Shown piece after piece: positions 31,101-38,710 of a stretch of DNA of 64,000 nt. Every line of letters starts with the position of its first letter. Position 1 is the first letter of the stretch. The position numbers were made by a program, and so were the translations under genes. The stretch comes from Streptomyces sp. MUM 178J (GTDB taxonomy: Bacteria; Actinomycetota; Actinomycetes; Streptomycetales; Streptomycetaceae). The stretch lies in contig NZ_JADWYQ010000014.1 in NCBI RefSeq assembly GCF_022414575.1, positions 1-64,000 of the forward strand, in the 5' to 3' direction. A model generated the notes under the pieces. That model worked only from the letters and a program-made list of their open reading frames with translations. It did no database searches and was not told the origin of the DNA.

Positions 31101-31550
31101 CCCTCCGTCACCGCGGAGTCCCCGACGCCGGATCCCGGCACCGTGCTCCGGGACCCGGCCCCGCTGAGCGCGCTGCCCGCCGACGGCCGGGGCCCGTCCC
31201 CTGCCGTCGCCCGGTATGCCGTCTGGTCGGTGACCGGTCGCCGGGTGCGGCAGCTGTCCGACTCGACCGGCCCCGGCGTCGGACACGACGAGGTCGTCTT
31301 CCCGCCCGGCACGGCGTTCCGGGTGCTCGGCGTACGCACATCGGGCCCCTCGCCGCTCATCCTCCTGCGCGAGCTGCCGACCGGCCCGGACGGCGAGCCG
31401 CCGGTCCATGCACAGCTCGACGAACAAGACCATGCCGTACTCGCCCGCCTCGACGAGGCCTTGACCCGATGCCCGCCCGGCGCGGCCGCCTTCGACTGGC
31501 CCGCCCGCTGCGCCGGGCCGGTGGGCGGCCCGCCCCAGCAGGACGACTGA
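28104..31550 (+). CDS. 1,148-aa T7SS-linked protein with ADP-ribosyltransferase-like C-terminus
   Basis: Residues 1-450 are a globular N-terminal part of unrecognised family. Residues 455-880 are a Pro/Ala/Gly/Thr-rich linker with a 27-bp repeat coding for AVDGPRPTP. Residues 890-1148 form a folded C-terminal domain. This last part has the order of motifs seen in R-S-E ADP-ribosyltransferases: ALRRMPSFRGPALRGAG (about 977-993), YAVWSVTGRR (about 1037) and DEVVFPPGTAFRVLG (about 1060). ARTs transfer ADP-ribose from NAD+ to a target. The third motif reads D-E rather than E-x-E, so activity is uncertain. GAGAGAGG lies 10 nt before the ATG. It probably shares a transcript with the lectin gene 16 bp downstream. 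Confidence 0.75.
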   Translation: MRWGRRRAAARPADAGRTPQEESAGPGFVVEEYDRLVLLRHSLDELLGPAEIADLTRSLEADGDDTVTVVTGADETSTAALWPRLGALLDTLGGDGVGTVRLAMSGAGDDRPGRPSVAQRISDAWDIEVIAPSGTVLGVPGGGLFVRDQEPDGEAAGRTRGWWRFAPGAPPVPLGPRQPAPGWQPAPGSLPAATRNGCVVEQIPAGVLIRPAEARAPRPGDLCYAVPVDRHGLLVVLGVPDGEDVGADDVTEVVTALPGSARSALRFAPGGRRDVLRIARETAELVDAEVLVYSGLPLLAESGDRRLNAVRPMTVGVDGAPSWQPFVDSVICAPGAPSPRLGRWSPPLPGPGQALRGVVRLSDRWQVTVTRAGLWISGTGGEPPALAARPVDARGPEIEVGRPGEALDRSLWPALEKLLDALPVHVRARARMHVHGTAVDGGLELRRLAARHRVRSVRFASFGRTAPAAPRPAPAVDGPRPTPAVDGPRPTPAVEGRGAHPAPGPGEPPRTALDAGSGTATKTTSSTTGLPAGPAVLVGPASAAGAPTSGSEPRPSAWSSGAASPDAAPLAAGPHMPEGARTLRGPVSPEPSAEPRTGPHRDRGGVAGPDAPPSAPRTQLAATAMSRADGGAAANSPRPTADSPRPTGDQATPAGPNRPGRDRPSGAAGGAAAVDSRRGEPSTEPGAAEARTAPSAGSGATAAAEPLRRPAEGDLPPGPAHPAHGRQPQQEPEREPERERGPRPAGPPETASAPPSPGRAPTAHGDADGVGTGETPAVTDAPETRTAPTAGTTRPSGDAEATTHPSGNGDGRGAGHHAPPLPGPANRPVLTSSVPGAAAQSPRTDEPQASPASPAAAPTTQPGGRAAEPPAPEAAAPRKPRISSRPLSPVPFLPGHRSTQAERAAFRTLADSVWDRQAAAVARTLTRMPALRGPEQDAARADLIALLLYLRASDGPFGHRELKQCLRAGDRRLLPYAACVASALRRMPSFRGPALRGAGPSVTAESPTPDPGTVLRDPAPLSALPADGRGPSPAVARYAVWSVTGRRVRQLSDSTGPGVGHDEVVFPPGTAFRVLGVRTSGPSPLILLRELPTGPDGEPPVHAQLDEQDHAVLARLDEALTRCPPGAAAFDWPARCAGPVGGPPQQDD

Positions 31551-31566
31551 ACCGAACGGAGAACCG

Positions 31567-32979
31567 ATGAGGCAGCAAGGAGACGGGACCACACCGCCGG
31601 GTCCCGCCGTGCGCAGAGCGTCCGTCCTGCCCGCTGTGGCGGCGGAGCCGGGCGGCGCGCTCGACCGGCCCTCCCCGGCGTCAGGTCTTCCCGGCGCCGC
31701 GGACGGTGTGGGGGACGGTGTGGGGGACGGCCCCGCCGCGGTCGCGCCCGCGGCCGGCCGCCCGGACGCGTCCCCGGAGCCTTCCGGCGACCGACCGGCG
31801 ACGCAGGCCGGGAACGCCGAAGGCGGCCCCGAGGCCACGGCCGGTCGCGCCGGCGACGCCACCGCAGTGGGAGCGGCAGCGCCCGGAACCGCCGGGGCGG
31901 GAGCATCCGCCCATGAAACCGGTGCGGCGGAGACGGACGGTCCGGAGCACGGCCGCCCGGAAACCCCGGAACAGGCCGGCTCGGAGCCGGAAGCGGGCGG
32001 CGTCACCCTGGCGCAGCCAGACGCGGACCCCCCGCACCCTGAATCCGGCCGGAAGGCGCAGGACGAGGCCGGACCGCCGCGCGTCCGCCCGGCCAAGCCG
32101 CTGCTGGCGGCTGCCGCGATCGCCGGAACCGTACTCGTCACCGTGCCGTTGCTCTTCATCGGGGGCAAGGCGGACAACGCGGCGCCGGCCGGCGCCGGCC
32201 GGTCCGAGGACGAGGGCGGCACCACGCTCCAGGACGGCGGTCCAGGCGCCGCACAGGGCGCCGGCCGGTACGCCGCGGTCCCGCCCTCCACTTCCGCATC
32301 GCCCTCCACCTCTACCTCCACCTCCGCATCGCCCTCCGATTCGCCGTCGGCTCCGTCCGAAGGAACCCCGCGGCAGCAGGCGAAGGCTCCCGCCCGGCCC
32401 CCGGCCTCGTCGACGACTCCGGCCGCCGAACCCTCCGGCAGCCCGAGCCGCAAGGCCGGGGCCGCAGCCGGATCGGCCACGGGCCGGAGCCTGCCGCAGA
32501 GCGCGACCTTCCGGACCGTCACCGACGTCCTGATCAAGAACGTCATGACGGGGATGTGCGTGGACATCCCGAACTACGGCAAGGGCGCGCTCGACGGTCC
32601 GGTCAACCAGTTCCCTTGCGCCCGGACCGGGGACAACCAGCTGTGGGACCTCGTGGTGGCCGACAAGGGCGCCGGCCCCTCCGGAGCCGACCTGTTCACC
32701 ATCCGCAACGGCAAGGACGGTTACTGCCTGGACCTGCCGGGCTACGGAGGCCAGGCCGCCACAACCTCGGTGTCCGAGTGGTACTGCAACGGCACCGCGG
32801 CCGACAACCAGTTGTGGTACCTGGACAAGAAAGCTACGGGGAAGTTCTGGATCCGCAACCACGCGAGCGGGAACCTGTGCCTGGACGTGGCCGGCTACTA
32901 CGGAGTCGGCGGCCGGGACGCCCGGCTGACGATCTTCCACTGCGATCTGAAGGACGACCAGCTGTGGTCCTTCTCGTGA
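31567..32979 (+). CDS. Single-pass membrane protein with C-terminal ricin-type lectin domain
   Basis: The 470-aa protein has a disordered Ala/Gly/Pro/Glu-rich N-terminal region of about 175 residues and one transmembrane helix (about 178-198, AAAAIAGTVLVTVPLLFI). A Ser/Thr/Pro-rich stalk follows, then a ricin B-type beta-trefoil from about 318 to the end. Three subdomain signatures are present: DNQLWDL, DNQLWYL and DDQLWSF (Q-x-W), each with a cysteine pair. Such domains bind galactose-type or other glycans, here outside the cell. The start lies 16 bp after the ART-like gene. The next gene has the same plan with a different lectin. Confidence 0.87.
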   Translation: MRQQGDGTTPPGPAVRRASVLPAVAAEPGGALDRPSPASGLPGAADGVGDGVGDGPAAVAPAAGRPDASPEPSGDRPATQAGNAEGGPEATAGRAGDATAVGAAAPGTAGAGASAHETGAAETDGPEHGRPETPEQAGSEPEAGGVTLAQPDADPPHPESGRKAQDEAGPPRVRPAKPLLAAAAIAGTVLVTVPLLFIGGKADNAAPAGAGRSEDEGGTTLQDGGPGAAQGAGRYAAVPPSTSASPSTSTSTSASPSDSPSAPSEGTPRQQAKAPARPPASSTTPAAEPSGSPSRKAGAAAGSATGRSLPQSATFRTVTDVLIKNVMTGMCVDIPNYGKGALDGPVNQFPCARTGDNQLWDLVVADKGAGPSGADLFTIRNGKDGYCLDLPGYGGQAATTSVSEWYCNGTAADNQLWYLDKKATGKFWIRNHASGNLCLDVAGYYGVGGRDARLTIFHCDLKDDQLWSFS

Positions 32980-33119
32980 ACCGCGCCCACCACGGCCCAG
33001 GACGCGTCGCGCCCCTACGTCACAGCCACAGCCACAGCCGCGGCCTGTCGTGACCGCCGTGTCCGGCACCCGCCGACCCGACGGTCCGCGACCGTCCGCC
33101 ACCGAAGAGAAGTGATCGG

Positions 33120-34331
33120 ATGGATTCCCAGCACCCCAGCCAGAACGAGGCCGGAGCCGCCACCGGCGGCACCTCGGCACGTGTGCGCAAGGCCGTGCCG
33201 CTGCCCGCTTCCTCCGAGCCGCCCGCCGGCGCGCTGAGCCCTGCGGCGTCGGCGGCGAGCGGCGGACCGGCGGGCGGTGGACCGGCGAGCGGCGGACCGG
33301 CGAGCGGTGGACCGGAGAGCGGTGGACCGGAGGGTGCCGACGCCCCGGTGCACCGACGGGGCGAGGGAGCGTCGCAGCCGCCTCGGGGCGAGGCGGAGCC
33401 GGACACGGCCGCATCCTCCACGGGTTCGCCGGGCTTGACCGCGGCCGCGGCGCGGACGCCCGGCGAGCAGACCGTGCAGCAGCGAGTGTCGGAGCCCGCA
33501 CCGGCCACCGCCGAGGAGGGGGGTGAGACGCCGGGGGCGCCCGGCGGCGTCGCGGCGGCAGACAGCGGCACGCCGCCTCCGGAGGAGCCCCCGGACGCCG
33601 CGGCGCAGGGCGGGCGCCCCCGGAAGCCGTTGCTGGCGGGGGCGGCGATCGTGGGCGCCGTACTCGTGGCGGTGCCCCTGCTGTTGGCCGGGGGCGCGGC
33701 GAAGGACGACGACGGCCGCGGCGACGCCAAGAAGCCGGTCGGCCAGGACTTCGGCACCGTACTGGACGGGGGCGCCGCGTCCAGCAGCCCCAAGAGCTAC
33801 GGCACGAAGAAGCCGAGCTCCGAGCCGAGCTCCGAGCCGAGCTCCGAGCCGAGCCCCGAGCGCACGCAGCGGACCGAGACCTCGACTGCGCCCGCGCCCA
33901 AGGAGACCGAGCCCGCACCGGAGCCCAGCAGCAAGCCCGAGCAGAAGACCACGCCGAAGCGGACCGCGACCGCCGAGCCCAAGCCGCCCGAGGAGACCCC
34001 GAAGCCGCAGTGGGGGACCGAGGTCATCTCGGCGACCAGCGTGCTGGAGGTCGGGCAGGCCTGGACCACCAACCGGATACGCATGGTCATGCAGCGCGAC
34101 GGCAACCTGGTCGTCTACAACGAGAACGGCAACCCCGTCTGGGCCGCCATGACGTTCGGAGAGGACCACCAGGCCATCTTCCAGCCCGATGGCAACCTTG
34201 TGATCCACAACGCCGACGACAGGCCGATCTGGGGGGCCGGAAGCTACGGCCACCCCGGCGCGAAGCTGGTTCTGAGGCCGGACGCCAAGGTCGTCGTCAT
34301 GGACGGCGACACCGTCGTGTGGTCCACCTGA
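33120..34331 (+). CDS. Single-pass membrane protein with C-terminal bulb-type (mannose-binding) lectin domain
   Basis: The 403-aa protein repeats the plan of its upstream neighbour. It has a disordered N-terminal region with GGPASGG-type repeats, one helix (about 170-191, LLAGAAIVGAVLVAVPLLL) and a stalk rich in Ser/Pro/Glu/Lys. Its C-terminal B-lectin domain (about 298-403) shows the three-fold pattern QRDGNLVVYN, QPDGNLVIHN and RPDAKVVVMD. The first two fit the QxDxNxVxY sugar-binding consensus, while the third is degenerate. GAAGAGAAG precedes the ATG. The matching cytoplasmic and membrane parts suggest the pair arose by duplication with lectin exchange. Confidence 0.87.
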   Translation: MDSQHPSQNEAGAATGGTSARVRKAVPLPASSEPPAGALSPAASAASGGPAGGGPASGGPASGGPESGGPEGADAPVHRRGEGASQPPRGEAEPDTAASSTGSPGLTAAAARTPGEQTVQQRVSEPAPATAEEGGETPGAPGGVAAADSGTPPPEEPPDAAAQGGRPRKPLLAGAAIVGAVLVAVPLLLAGGAAKDDDGRGDAKKPVGQDFGTVLDGGAASSSPKSYGTKKPSSEPSSEPSSEPSPERTQRTETSTAPAPKETEPAPEPSSKPEQKTTPKRTATAEPKPPEETPKPQWGTEVISATSVLEVGQAWTTNRIRMVMQRDGNLVVYNENGNPVWAAMTFGEDHQAIFQPDGNLVIHNADDRPIWGAGSYGHPGAKLVLRPDAKVVVMDGDTVVWST

Positions 34332-34433
34332 CCCGCCCCGGCGGGGCACTTTGGGCCGCGTCCCTCCGGGGTTTGCGCCTGGCGGCTGTTGCGTGCCTGG
34401 ACCGCTGCTCAGGGCCGCTGCTTAACTCGGGAC

Positions 34434-34892
34434 ATGTCAAAGCCGAAGCCCGTGGCGCCGCGTGTGTGCTCCATCGCCGACGCGCTCGACCTCGTCGGGG
34501 AGCGGTGGACGCTGCTTGCCGTACGCGAACTGAGCCATGGTGTCCGGCGCTTCGACCGGATCGTCCGCAACACCGGGGCGTCCCGTGACATCCTCACGGC
34601 GCGGCTGCGCAAACTGGAGGCGGCGGGGGTCGTCCGGCGCGAGCTCTACCATGAGCGTCCGCCCCGGTACGAGTACCGTCTCACGGCTGCCGGCCAGGAA
34701 CTCGGTGATGTGCTGCTCACCCTGATGACGTGGGGCGACCGGTATCTGAACCCCGGGGATCCGCCGCTGGTTTGGCAGCACTCGTGCGGCCGGGCCCTGG
34801 ATCCCGTGGTGGTCTGCGTGCACTGCGGAGAGTCTGCGCGGGCCGGGGCGCACTCCCCGTCCGGCCGCGGCGCGCTTTCTTCCGCGGGCTGA
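34434..34892 (+). CDS. HxlR-family winged-helix transcriptional regulator
   Basis: The 152-aa protein has the HxlR layout: CSIADALDLVGERWTLL (helix 1, with the usual Cys and W), then GVRRFDRIVRN and ILTARLRKLEAAGVVRR as the recognition helix and wing, then a C-terminal dimerisation part. A cysteine set (HSCGRALDP, CVHCGE) near the end could bind metal or sense redox state, as some HxlR proteins do. The ATG at 34434 is preferred over an in-frame upstream start because it matches the usual family N-terminus. The next gene, a secreted protease, is 357 bp away, so it may or may not be a target. Confidence 0.85.
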   Translation: MSKPKPVAPRVCSIADALDLVGERWTLLAVRELSHGVRRFDRIVRNTGASRDILTARLRKLEAAGVVRRELYHERPPRYEYRLTAAGQELGDVLLTLMTWGDRYLNPGDPPLVWQHSCGRALDPVVVCVHCGESARAGAHSPSGRGALSSAG

Positions 34893-35249
34893 TGGAATCG
34901 GGCGGCGGGCGGACGCGTGCCGGCCGGGTGTGGGGATACAGAGAGATCACGAAGGCCGTCACGAAGGCCGCCTGGGGCCCGTCGGCTGTCTTGCCCTGGT
35001 CGCCGGGTTCGCCGCCGGACCGCCGACCTGTCGGCCGGCCGAGACGAAAGGCCGAAAGACGGAGCCTGTGTGTGCCATTTGTGTGGCACCCGTGTTACGT
35101 CGCGTCCGGAACCCTTGTGTGATTCCTGTGGATCGGTCAACCTTTCGGACGGCAGCGGGACATGACGGCGCGGTTTTCCGGCCAAGGCTTGTCATGGCCA
35201 TGCTGATCACCCCCACAAGAGCGCACCACCGATGAGGAGGACCCCTCAC
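34893..35249. other. Intergenic region before the subtilase gene
   Basis: This 357-bp stretch has no convincing gene. It contains a small inverted repeat (GTGCCA 35072-35077 / TGGCAC 35084-35089), an A/T-richer segment near 35060-35150 and presumably the protease promoter. A short frame ending at 35165 encodes two CxxC pairs but uses poor Streptomyces codons. Confidence 0.5.
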
Positions 35250-36830
35250 ATGTCAGTGCGTACCTCGCGGCGAAGACTCGCCGTGGCCAGCGCGATAGCC
35301 GCCGCCCTCACCCTCGGCGCGGTCTCCGCACTTCCGGCCACCGCGGCCGAACAGGCGCCGGAAGGCGTGATCGAGAACGCCGGCGCTCCCGGAGCCGTCG
35401 CCGGCAGCTATATCGTCACCCTCGACGAGTCGGCGGCCAACGCCGAGTCGAAGAAGGGCAGGTCGCTGGCGGCGGCGTACGGCGCGAAGATCAAGAAGAC
35501 CTACAAGGCCGCGCTGAACGGCTATGCCGTCGAACTCTCCGAGGCGCAGGCGAAGAAGCTGGCCGCGGACCCCGCCGTCGAATCGGTCGTGCAGAACCGC
35601 GTTCTGAGCATCAACGGCACCCAGCCCAATCCCCCTTCCTGGGGACTGGACCGCATCGACCAGCGGAACCTGCCGCTGAACAACAGTTACACCTACCCCG
35701 ACAGCGCGGGTGACGGCGTGACCGCGTACATCATCGACACCGGTGTGCGCATCAGTCACAACGACTTCGGCGGCCGGGCGTCGTACGGCTATGACGCCAT
35801 CGACAACGACAACACGGCGCAGGACGGCCACGGCCATGGCACCCATGTGGCCGGCACGGTGGCCGGGTCCTCCTACGGCGTGGCGAAGAACGCCGAGATC
35901 GTCGCGGTCCGGGTGCTCAACAACCAGGGGTCGGGCACGACCGCCCAGGTCGTGGCGGGCATCGACTGGGTGACGCAGAACGCCGTCAAGCCGGCGGTCG
36001 CCAATATGAGCCTTGGCGGCGGGGCCGACACCGCTCTCGACAACGCGGTGCGCAACTCCATCGCCTCCGGCATCACCTACGCGGTTGCCGCCGGCAACGA
36101 CAGCAGCAACGCCTCCAACTACTCGCCCGCGCGGGTGACCGAGGCGATCACCGTCGGCTCGACGGACAGCGGCGACGGCCGCTCGTACTTCTCCAACTAC
36201 GGCAGTGTGCTGGATCTCTTCGCGCCGGGCTCGTCCATCACATCGGCCTGGAACTCCAGTGACTCGGCCACCAACACCATCTCCGGTACCTCGATGGCGG
36301 CCCCGCACGCCGCGGGCGCGGCCGCCCTGTACCTGGCGGACAACGAGACGGCGACCCCGTCGCAGGTGTCCAGCGCCCTGGCCGGCGCCGCCACCACCGG
36401 TGTGGTCGGCAACCCGGGCAGCGGTTCGCCGAACCGCCTGCTGTACGTCGGCGACGGCGGAACCGAGCCCCCGCCGCCCCCGCCGGGCGACCGCTTCGAG
36501 AACACCACCGACTACGCGATCAACGACCACTCCACCGTGGAGTCCCCGATCAGCGTCAGCGGCATCGACGGCAACGCTCCGTCCGGCCTCAAGGTCGAGG
36601 TGGACATCAAGCACACCTACATCGGCGACCTGCGGGTCCAGCTGATCGCACCGGACGGTTCCGCGTACCTGCTCAAGGGCTACGGCACCGGCGGCAGCAG
36701 CAACGACATCAACACCACGTACACCGTGGACGCCTCCTCGGAGAGCGCGAACGGCGCGTGGAAGCTGCGGGTCAGCGACAACTACTGGTGGGACACCGGA
36801 AAGATCGACTCCTGGGCGCTGCAGTTCTGA
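35250..36830 (+). CDS. Secreted subtilisin-like serine protease (S8) with C-terminal P/proprotein-convertase domain
   Basis: The 526-aa preproprotein has a signal peptide (residues 1-33, ending ALPATAA) and an I9-type inhibitory propeptide (about 50-125, SYIVTLDE). The S8 catalytic domain carries D163 (YIIDTGVRI), H196 (GHGHGTHVAG) and S348 (GTSMAAPHAAG). A C-terminal P domain runs from about 420 (NTTDYAINDHSTV) to the end. It degrades extracellular protein. The ATG at 35250 has GAGGAGG 10 nt upstream; an upstream in-frame ATG would overlap that ribosome site. There is no C-terminal membrane anchor, so it is not a T7SS mycosin. A strong terminator follows after 16 nt. Confidence 0.96.
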   Translation: MSVRTSRRRLAVASAIAAALTLGAVSALPATAAEQAPEGVIENAGAPGAVAGSYIVTLDESAANAESKKGRSLAAAYGAKIKKTYKAALNGYAVELSEAQAKKLAADPAVESVVQNRVLSINGTQPNPPSWGLDRIDQRNLPLNNSYTYPDSAGDGVTAYIIDTGVRISHNDFGGRASYGYDAIDNDNTAQDGHGHGTHVAGTVAGSSYGVAKNAEIVAVRVLNNQGSGTTAQVVAGIDWVTQNAVKPAVANMSLGGGADTALDNAVRNSIASGITYAVAAGNDSSNASNYSPARVTEAITVGSTDSGDGRSYFSNYGSVLDLFAPGSSITSAWNSSDSATNTISGTSMAAPHAAGAAALYLADNETATPSQVSSALAGAATTGVVGNPGSGSPNRLLYVGDGGTEPPPPPPGDRFENTTDYAINDHSTVESPISVSGIDGNAPSGLKVEVDIKHTYIGDLRVQLIAPDGSAYLLKGYGTGGSSNDINTTYTVDASSESANGAWKLRVSDNYWWDTGKIDSWALQF

Positions 36831-36846
36831 TGTAACGCCCTGACCC

Positions 36847-36878
36847 GAGGGGGCGGCCGCCGCTGCGGCCGCCCCCTC
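36847..36878 (+). terminator. Rho-independent-type hairpin after the subtilase
   Basis: A perfect 14-bp stem (36847-36860 with 36865-36878) and a 4-nt loop lie 17 nt past the protease stop, followed by TTGTG. This is a typical GC-rich Streptomyces terminator with a weak U-tract. Confidence 0.85.
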
Positions 36879-36937
36879 TTGTGCCCCCGACGGGCTGACC
36901 GTCCGGCGGTAACTGACCGCCCGGCCGGGCGTGATGA

Positions 36938-36949
36938 CTTCACGTGAAG
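36938..36949. promoter_or_regulatory. 12-bp palindrome upstream of the GntR gene
   Basis: CTTCACGTGAAG is a perfect palindrome 77 bp before the regulator's GTG. GntR proteins of the HutC type often bind short palindromes near their own promoter, so this is a candidate operator. A short palindrome can also occur by chance. Confidence 0.35.
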
Positions 36950-37025
36950 CTCTGGCTCATGCTTGCGGTCATCAACCGTCGGTTGCCACTCTGTCGCTGT
37001 CTGTCAACCTGATGGGGAGTGGCCC

Positions 37026-37778
37026 GTGACATTCGGTGAGCAGCCGGCCTATCTGCGTGTTGCGAGCGATCTCCGCCAGAAGATCGTCAATGGCTCGCTG
37101 CCGCCGCACACCCGCCTACCGTCCCAGGCCCGCATCCGCGAGGAGTACGGGGTCTCGGACACGGTCGCCCTCGAAGCGCGCAAGGTGCTGATGGCCGAGG
37201 GCCTGGTGGAGGGCCGCTCGGGCTCCGGCACATACGTACGAGAGCGCGCCGTGCCACGCCGTGTCTCGCGCTCCGGCGACCGCCCCCCGTGCGGTTCCAG
37301 CCCCTTCCGTCAGGAGCAGGCCGAGGAGGGCGCCCGCGGCACCTGGGAGTCCAGCAGCGAACAGGAGCCGGCGAGCGCGGAGGTGGCCGAGCGGCTCGGC
37401 ATCGACGAGGGGGCGCGTGTGATGCGCACGCGCTACCTGTACCGCGACTCCGGCGATCCGATGATGCTCTCCACGTCCTGGGAGCCCCTCGACATCACCG
37501 GCCGCACCCCGGTCATGCTCCCCGAGGAAGGTCCGCTGGGAGGCTGCGGCGTCGTCGACCGCATGGCCGCGGTCGACATCGTCGTCGACAACGTCCTCGA
37601 ACAGGTCGCCGCACGCCCCGGCCTGGCGGAGGAACTGCTGGCGCTGGGCGGGGTGCCGGGGCATGTGGTGCTGGTCGTCGAGCGCACCTTCTACGCCTCG
37701 GGCCGCGCGGTCGAAACGGCCGACGTCGTCGTCCCGGCGGACCGCTACCGTCTGGCGTACCACCTCCCGGTGCGCTGA
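37026..37778 (+). CDS. GntR-family (HutC/UTRA type) transcriptional regulator
   Basis: The 250-aa protein starts with a GntR winged helix (residues 6-72: YLRVASDLRQKIVNG, then LPSQARIREEYGVSD as the helix-turn-helix). It continues with a UTRA ligand-binding domain (about 120-245, with GARVMRTRYLYRDSG, MLSTSWEPLD and TADVVVPADRYRLAYHLPV). UTRA domains bind small effectors such as sugars, amino acids or their phosphates. The GTG at 37026 gives the usual N-terminus; an in-frame upstream start adds residues not expected in the family. No adjacent metabolic operon reveals the ligand. Confidence 0.92.
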   Translation: MTFGEQPAYLRVASDLRQKIVNGSLPPHTRLPSQARIREEYGVSDTVALEARKVLMAEGLVEGRSGSGTYVRERAVPRRVSRSGDRPPCGSSPFRQEQAEEGARGTWESSSEQEPASAEVAERLGIDEGARVMRTRYLYRDSGDPMMLSTSWEPLDITGRTPVMLPEEGPLGGCGVVDRMAAVDIVVDNVLEQVAARPGLAEELLALGGVPGHVVLVVERTFYASGRAVETADVVVPADRYRLAYHLPVR

Positions 37779-38108
37779 CCGGGAGCGGAGCCGTGCGTCG
37801 CCCTCGCCGTGACCCTCGTGGACATGCGCCGAAGCTCGGGGTCGTGCACCGATCGAGCCGCGGTCCGGCCGTCCGGCCGTCCGGCCGCCCGCGGCGGGTC
37901 CGGCGGCTTCGGGGGGTCCGGAGGGCCGGGGTGATGGCAGTCGCCCCGACCGTATCGATTCTCGCCTTCTTCGGACCCTTCGGCCGCTGCGTCCGAGACT
38001 TCCCCGCCCTCGACGCGGCCGGACTCCCTTCGATTCGCGGCCCGTTGTCCGTTCGTGCCGCCAACGTCCCGTGCGTTCCTGACCGTTGTCGCCCGGTGAA
38101 CAGCCCCG

Positions 38109-38351
38109 ATGCCTGGGTCGCCGACAATCGCCGACAGCGTCGCCGTCGGTGAGGGCGTTCTGCACGCGACGGCATGCCATCCGCCCGCCATCGCGGACCG
38201 CACGGTCCCCTCGGGCCTGAACTGCCTTCTGTACTGCTCACTTGAGGCCCCCACGGCGCTGCCCGCCGCAAGGTCCCCAGTCCACGACCCCGTTTTGAAC
38301 CTCGGTGCCGACGGTGCGCACGGGTTGACTGAGCCCTCCGTGAAAAGGTGA
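38109..38351 (+). CDS. Doubtful 80-aa ORF ending at a strong terminator
   Basis: An ATG frame of 80 codons ends one base before a perfect terminator hairpin, which hints at a real transcript. The protein is not recognised and contains GLNCLLYCSLEAP in the middle. Codon bias is only partly Streptomyces-like and the ribosome site is weak (GGTGAA). It could instead be a short RNA gene or chance. Confidence 0.25.
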   Translation: MPGSPTIADSVAVGEGVLHATACHPPAIADRTVPSGLNCLLYCSLEAPTALPAARSPVHDPVLNLGADGAHGLTEPSVKR

Positions 38352-38385
38352 GCAGGGGGCGCATCCGGCCGGATGCGCCCCCTGC
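38352..38385. terminator. Perfect 34-bp palindrome, likely bidirectional terminator
   Basis: GCAGGGGGCGCATCCGG is followed directly by its reverse complement. The arms are 17 bp each, followed by CTTCATATCTCTTTG. It would end transcription arriving from either side. Confidence 0.85.
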
Positions 38386-38533
38386 CTTCATATCTCTTTG
38401 TGCAAATACATATCCGCTGAGTGAATGTCAGGCGTAGGGTCGGGCATATGCGTGATGCGGTTTCCCGGCGACTGTTGCGGATATGCCTGCCGATGGGCTT
38501 ACCCATGGGTCTGTCGAGGGAGGGAGGGGACGA

Positions 38534-38710
38534 ATGAACGACAGTGGTGCTGTGCTCCCCTGGCTTGTCATACGGGAGGACGACAACGGCAACCGCTATC
38601 GCGTCGGCAGGTACGCCACCAGGGACGAGGCTCAGCACGTCGTCGAAACCCTGGAGGATTCCGGTCATCGGCAGATGTACTGGGTGGAGCGCATACGCTC
38701 CACCGCATGA
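38534..38710 (+). CDS. SPOR-like mini-protein (58 aa)
   Basis: This 58-aa protein reads like a single short SPOR-like fold: PWLVIREDDNGNRYRVGRY, then TRDEAQHVVETLE. SPOR domains bind denuded peptidoglycan when exported, but no signal peptide is present here, so a cytosolic role is more likely. A strong AGGGAGGGG ribosome site supports the ATG at 38534 over an in-frame upstream one. The stop overlaps the start of the Nudix gene as ATGA, so both are translated together. The function is unknown. Confidence 0.8.
   Translation: MNDSGAVLPWLVIREDDNGNRYRVGRYATRDEAQHVVETLEDSGHRQMYWVERIRSTA

Larger units (their letters stand above)
37779..38533. other. Long gene-poor stretch between GntR and SPOR-like genes
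   Basis: This 755-bp gap holds no clear gene apart from a doubtful short ORF (38109-38351). It contains GTCCGGCC repeats near 37866-37890, a strong palindromic terminator (38352-38385) and an A/T-richer segment after it (38385-38425). That last segment probably carries the promoter for the SPOR/Nudix pair. Confidence 0.6.

Noticed and set aside
35250..36830. Subtilase as the missing T7SS mycosin (MycP)
   Set aside because: It has an I9 propeptide and a C-terminal P domain but no C-terminal membrane helix or mycosin-type N-terminal extension, and it lies beyond the regulator gene with its own terminator.
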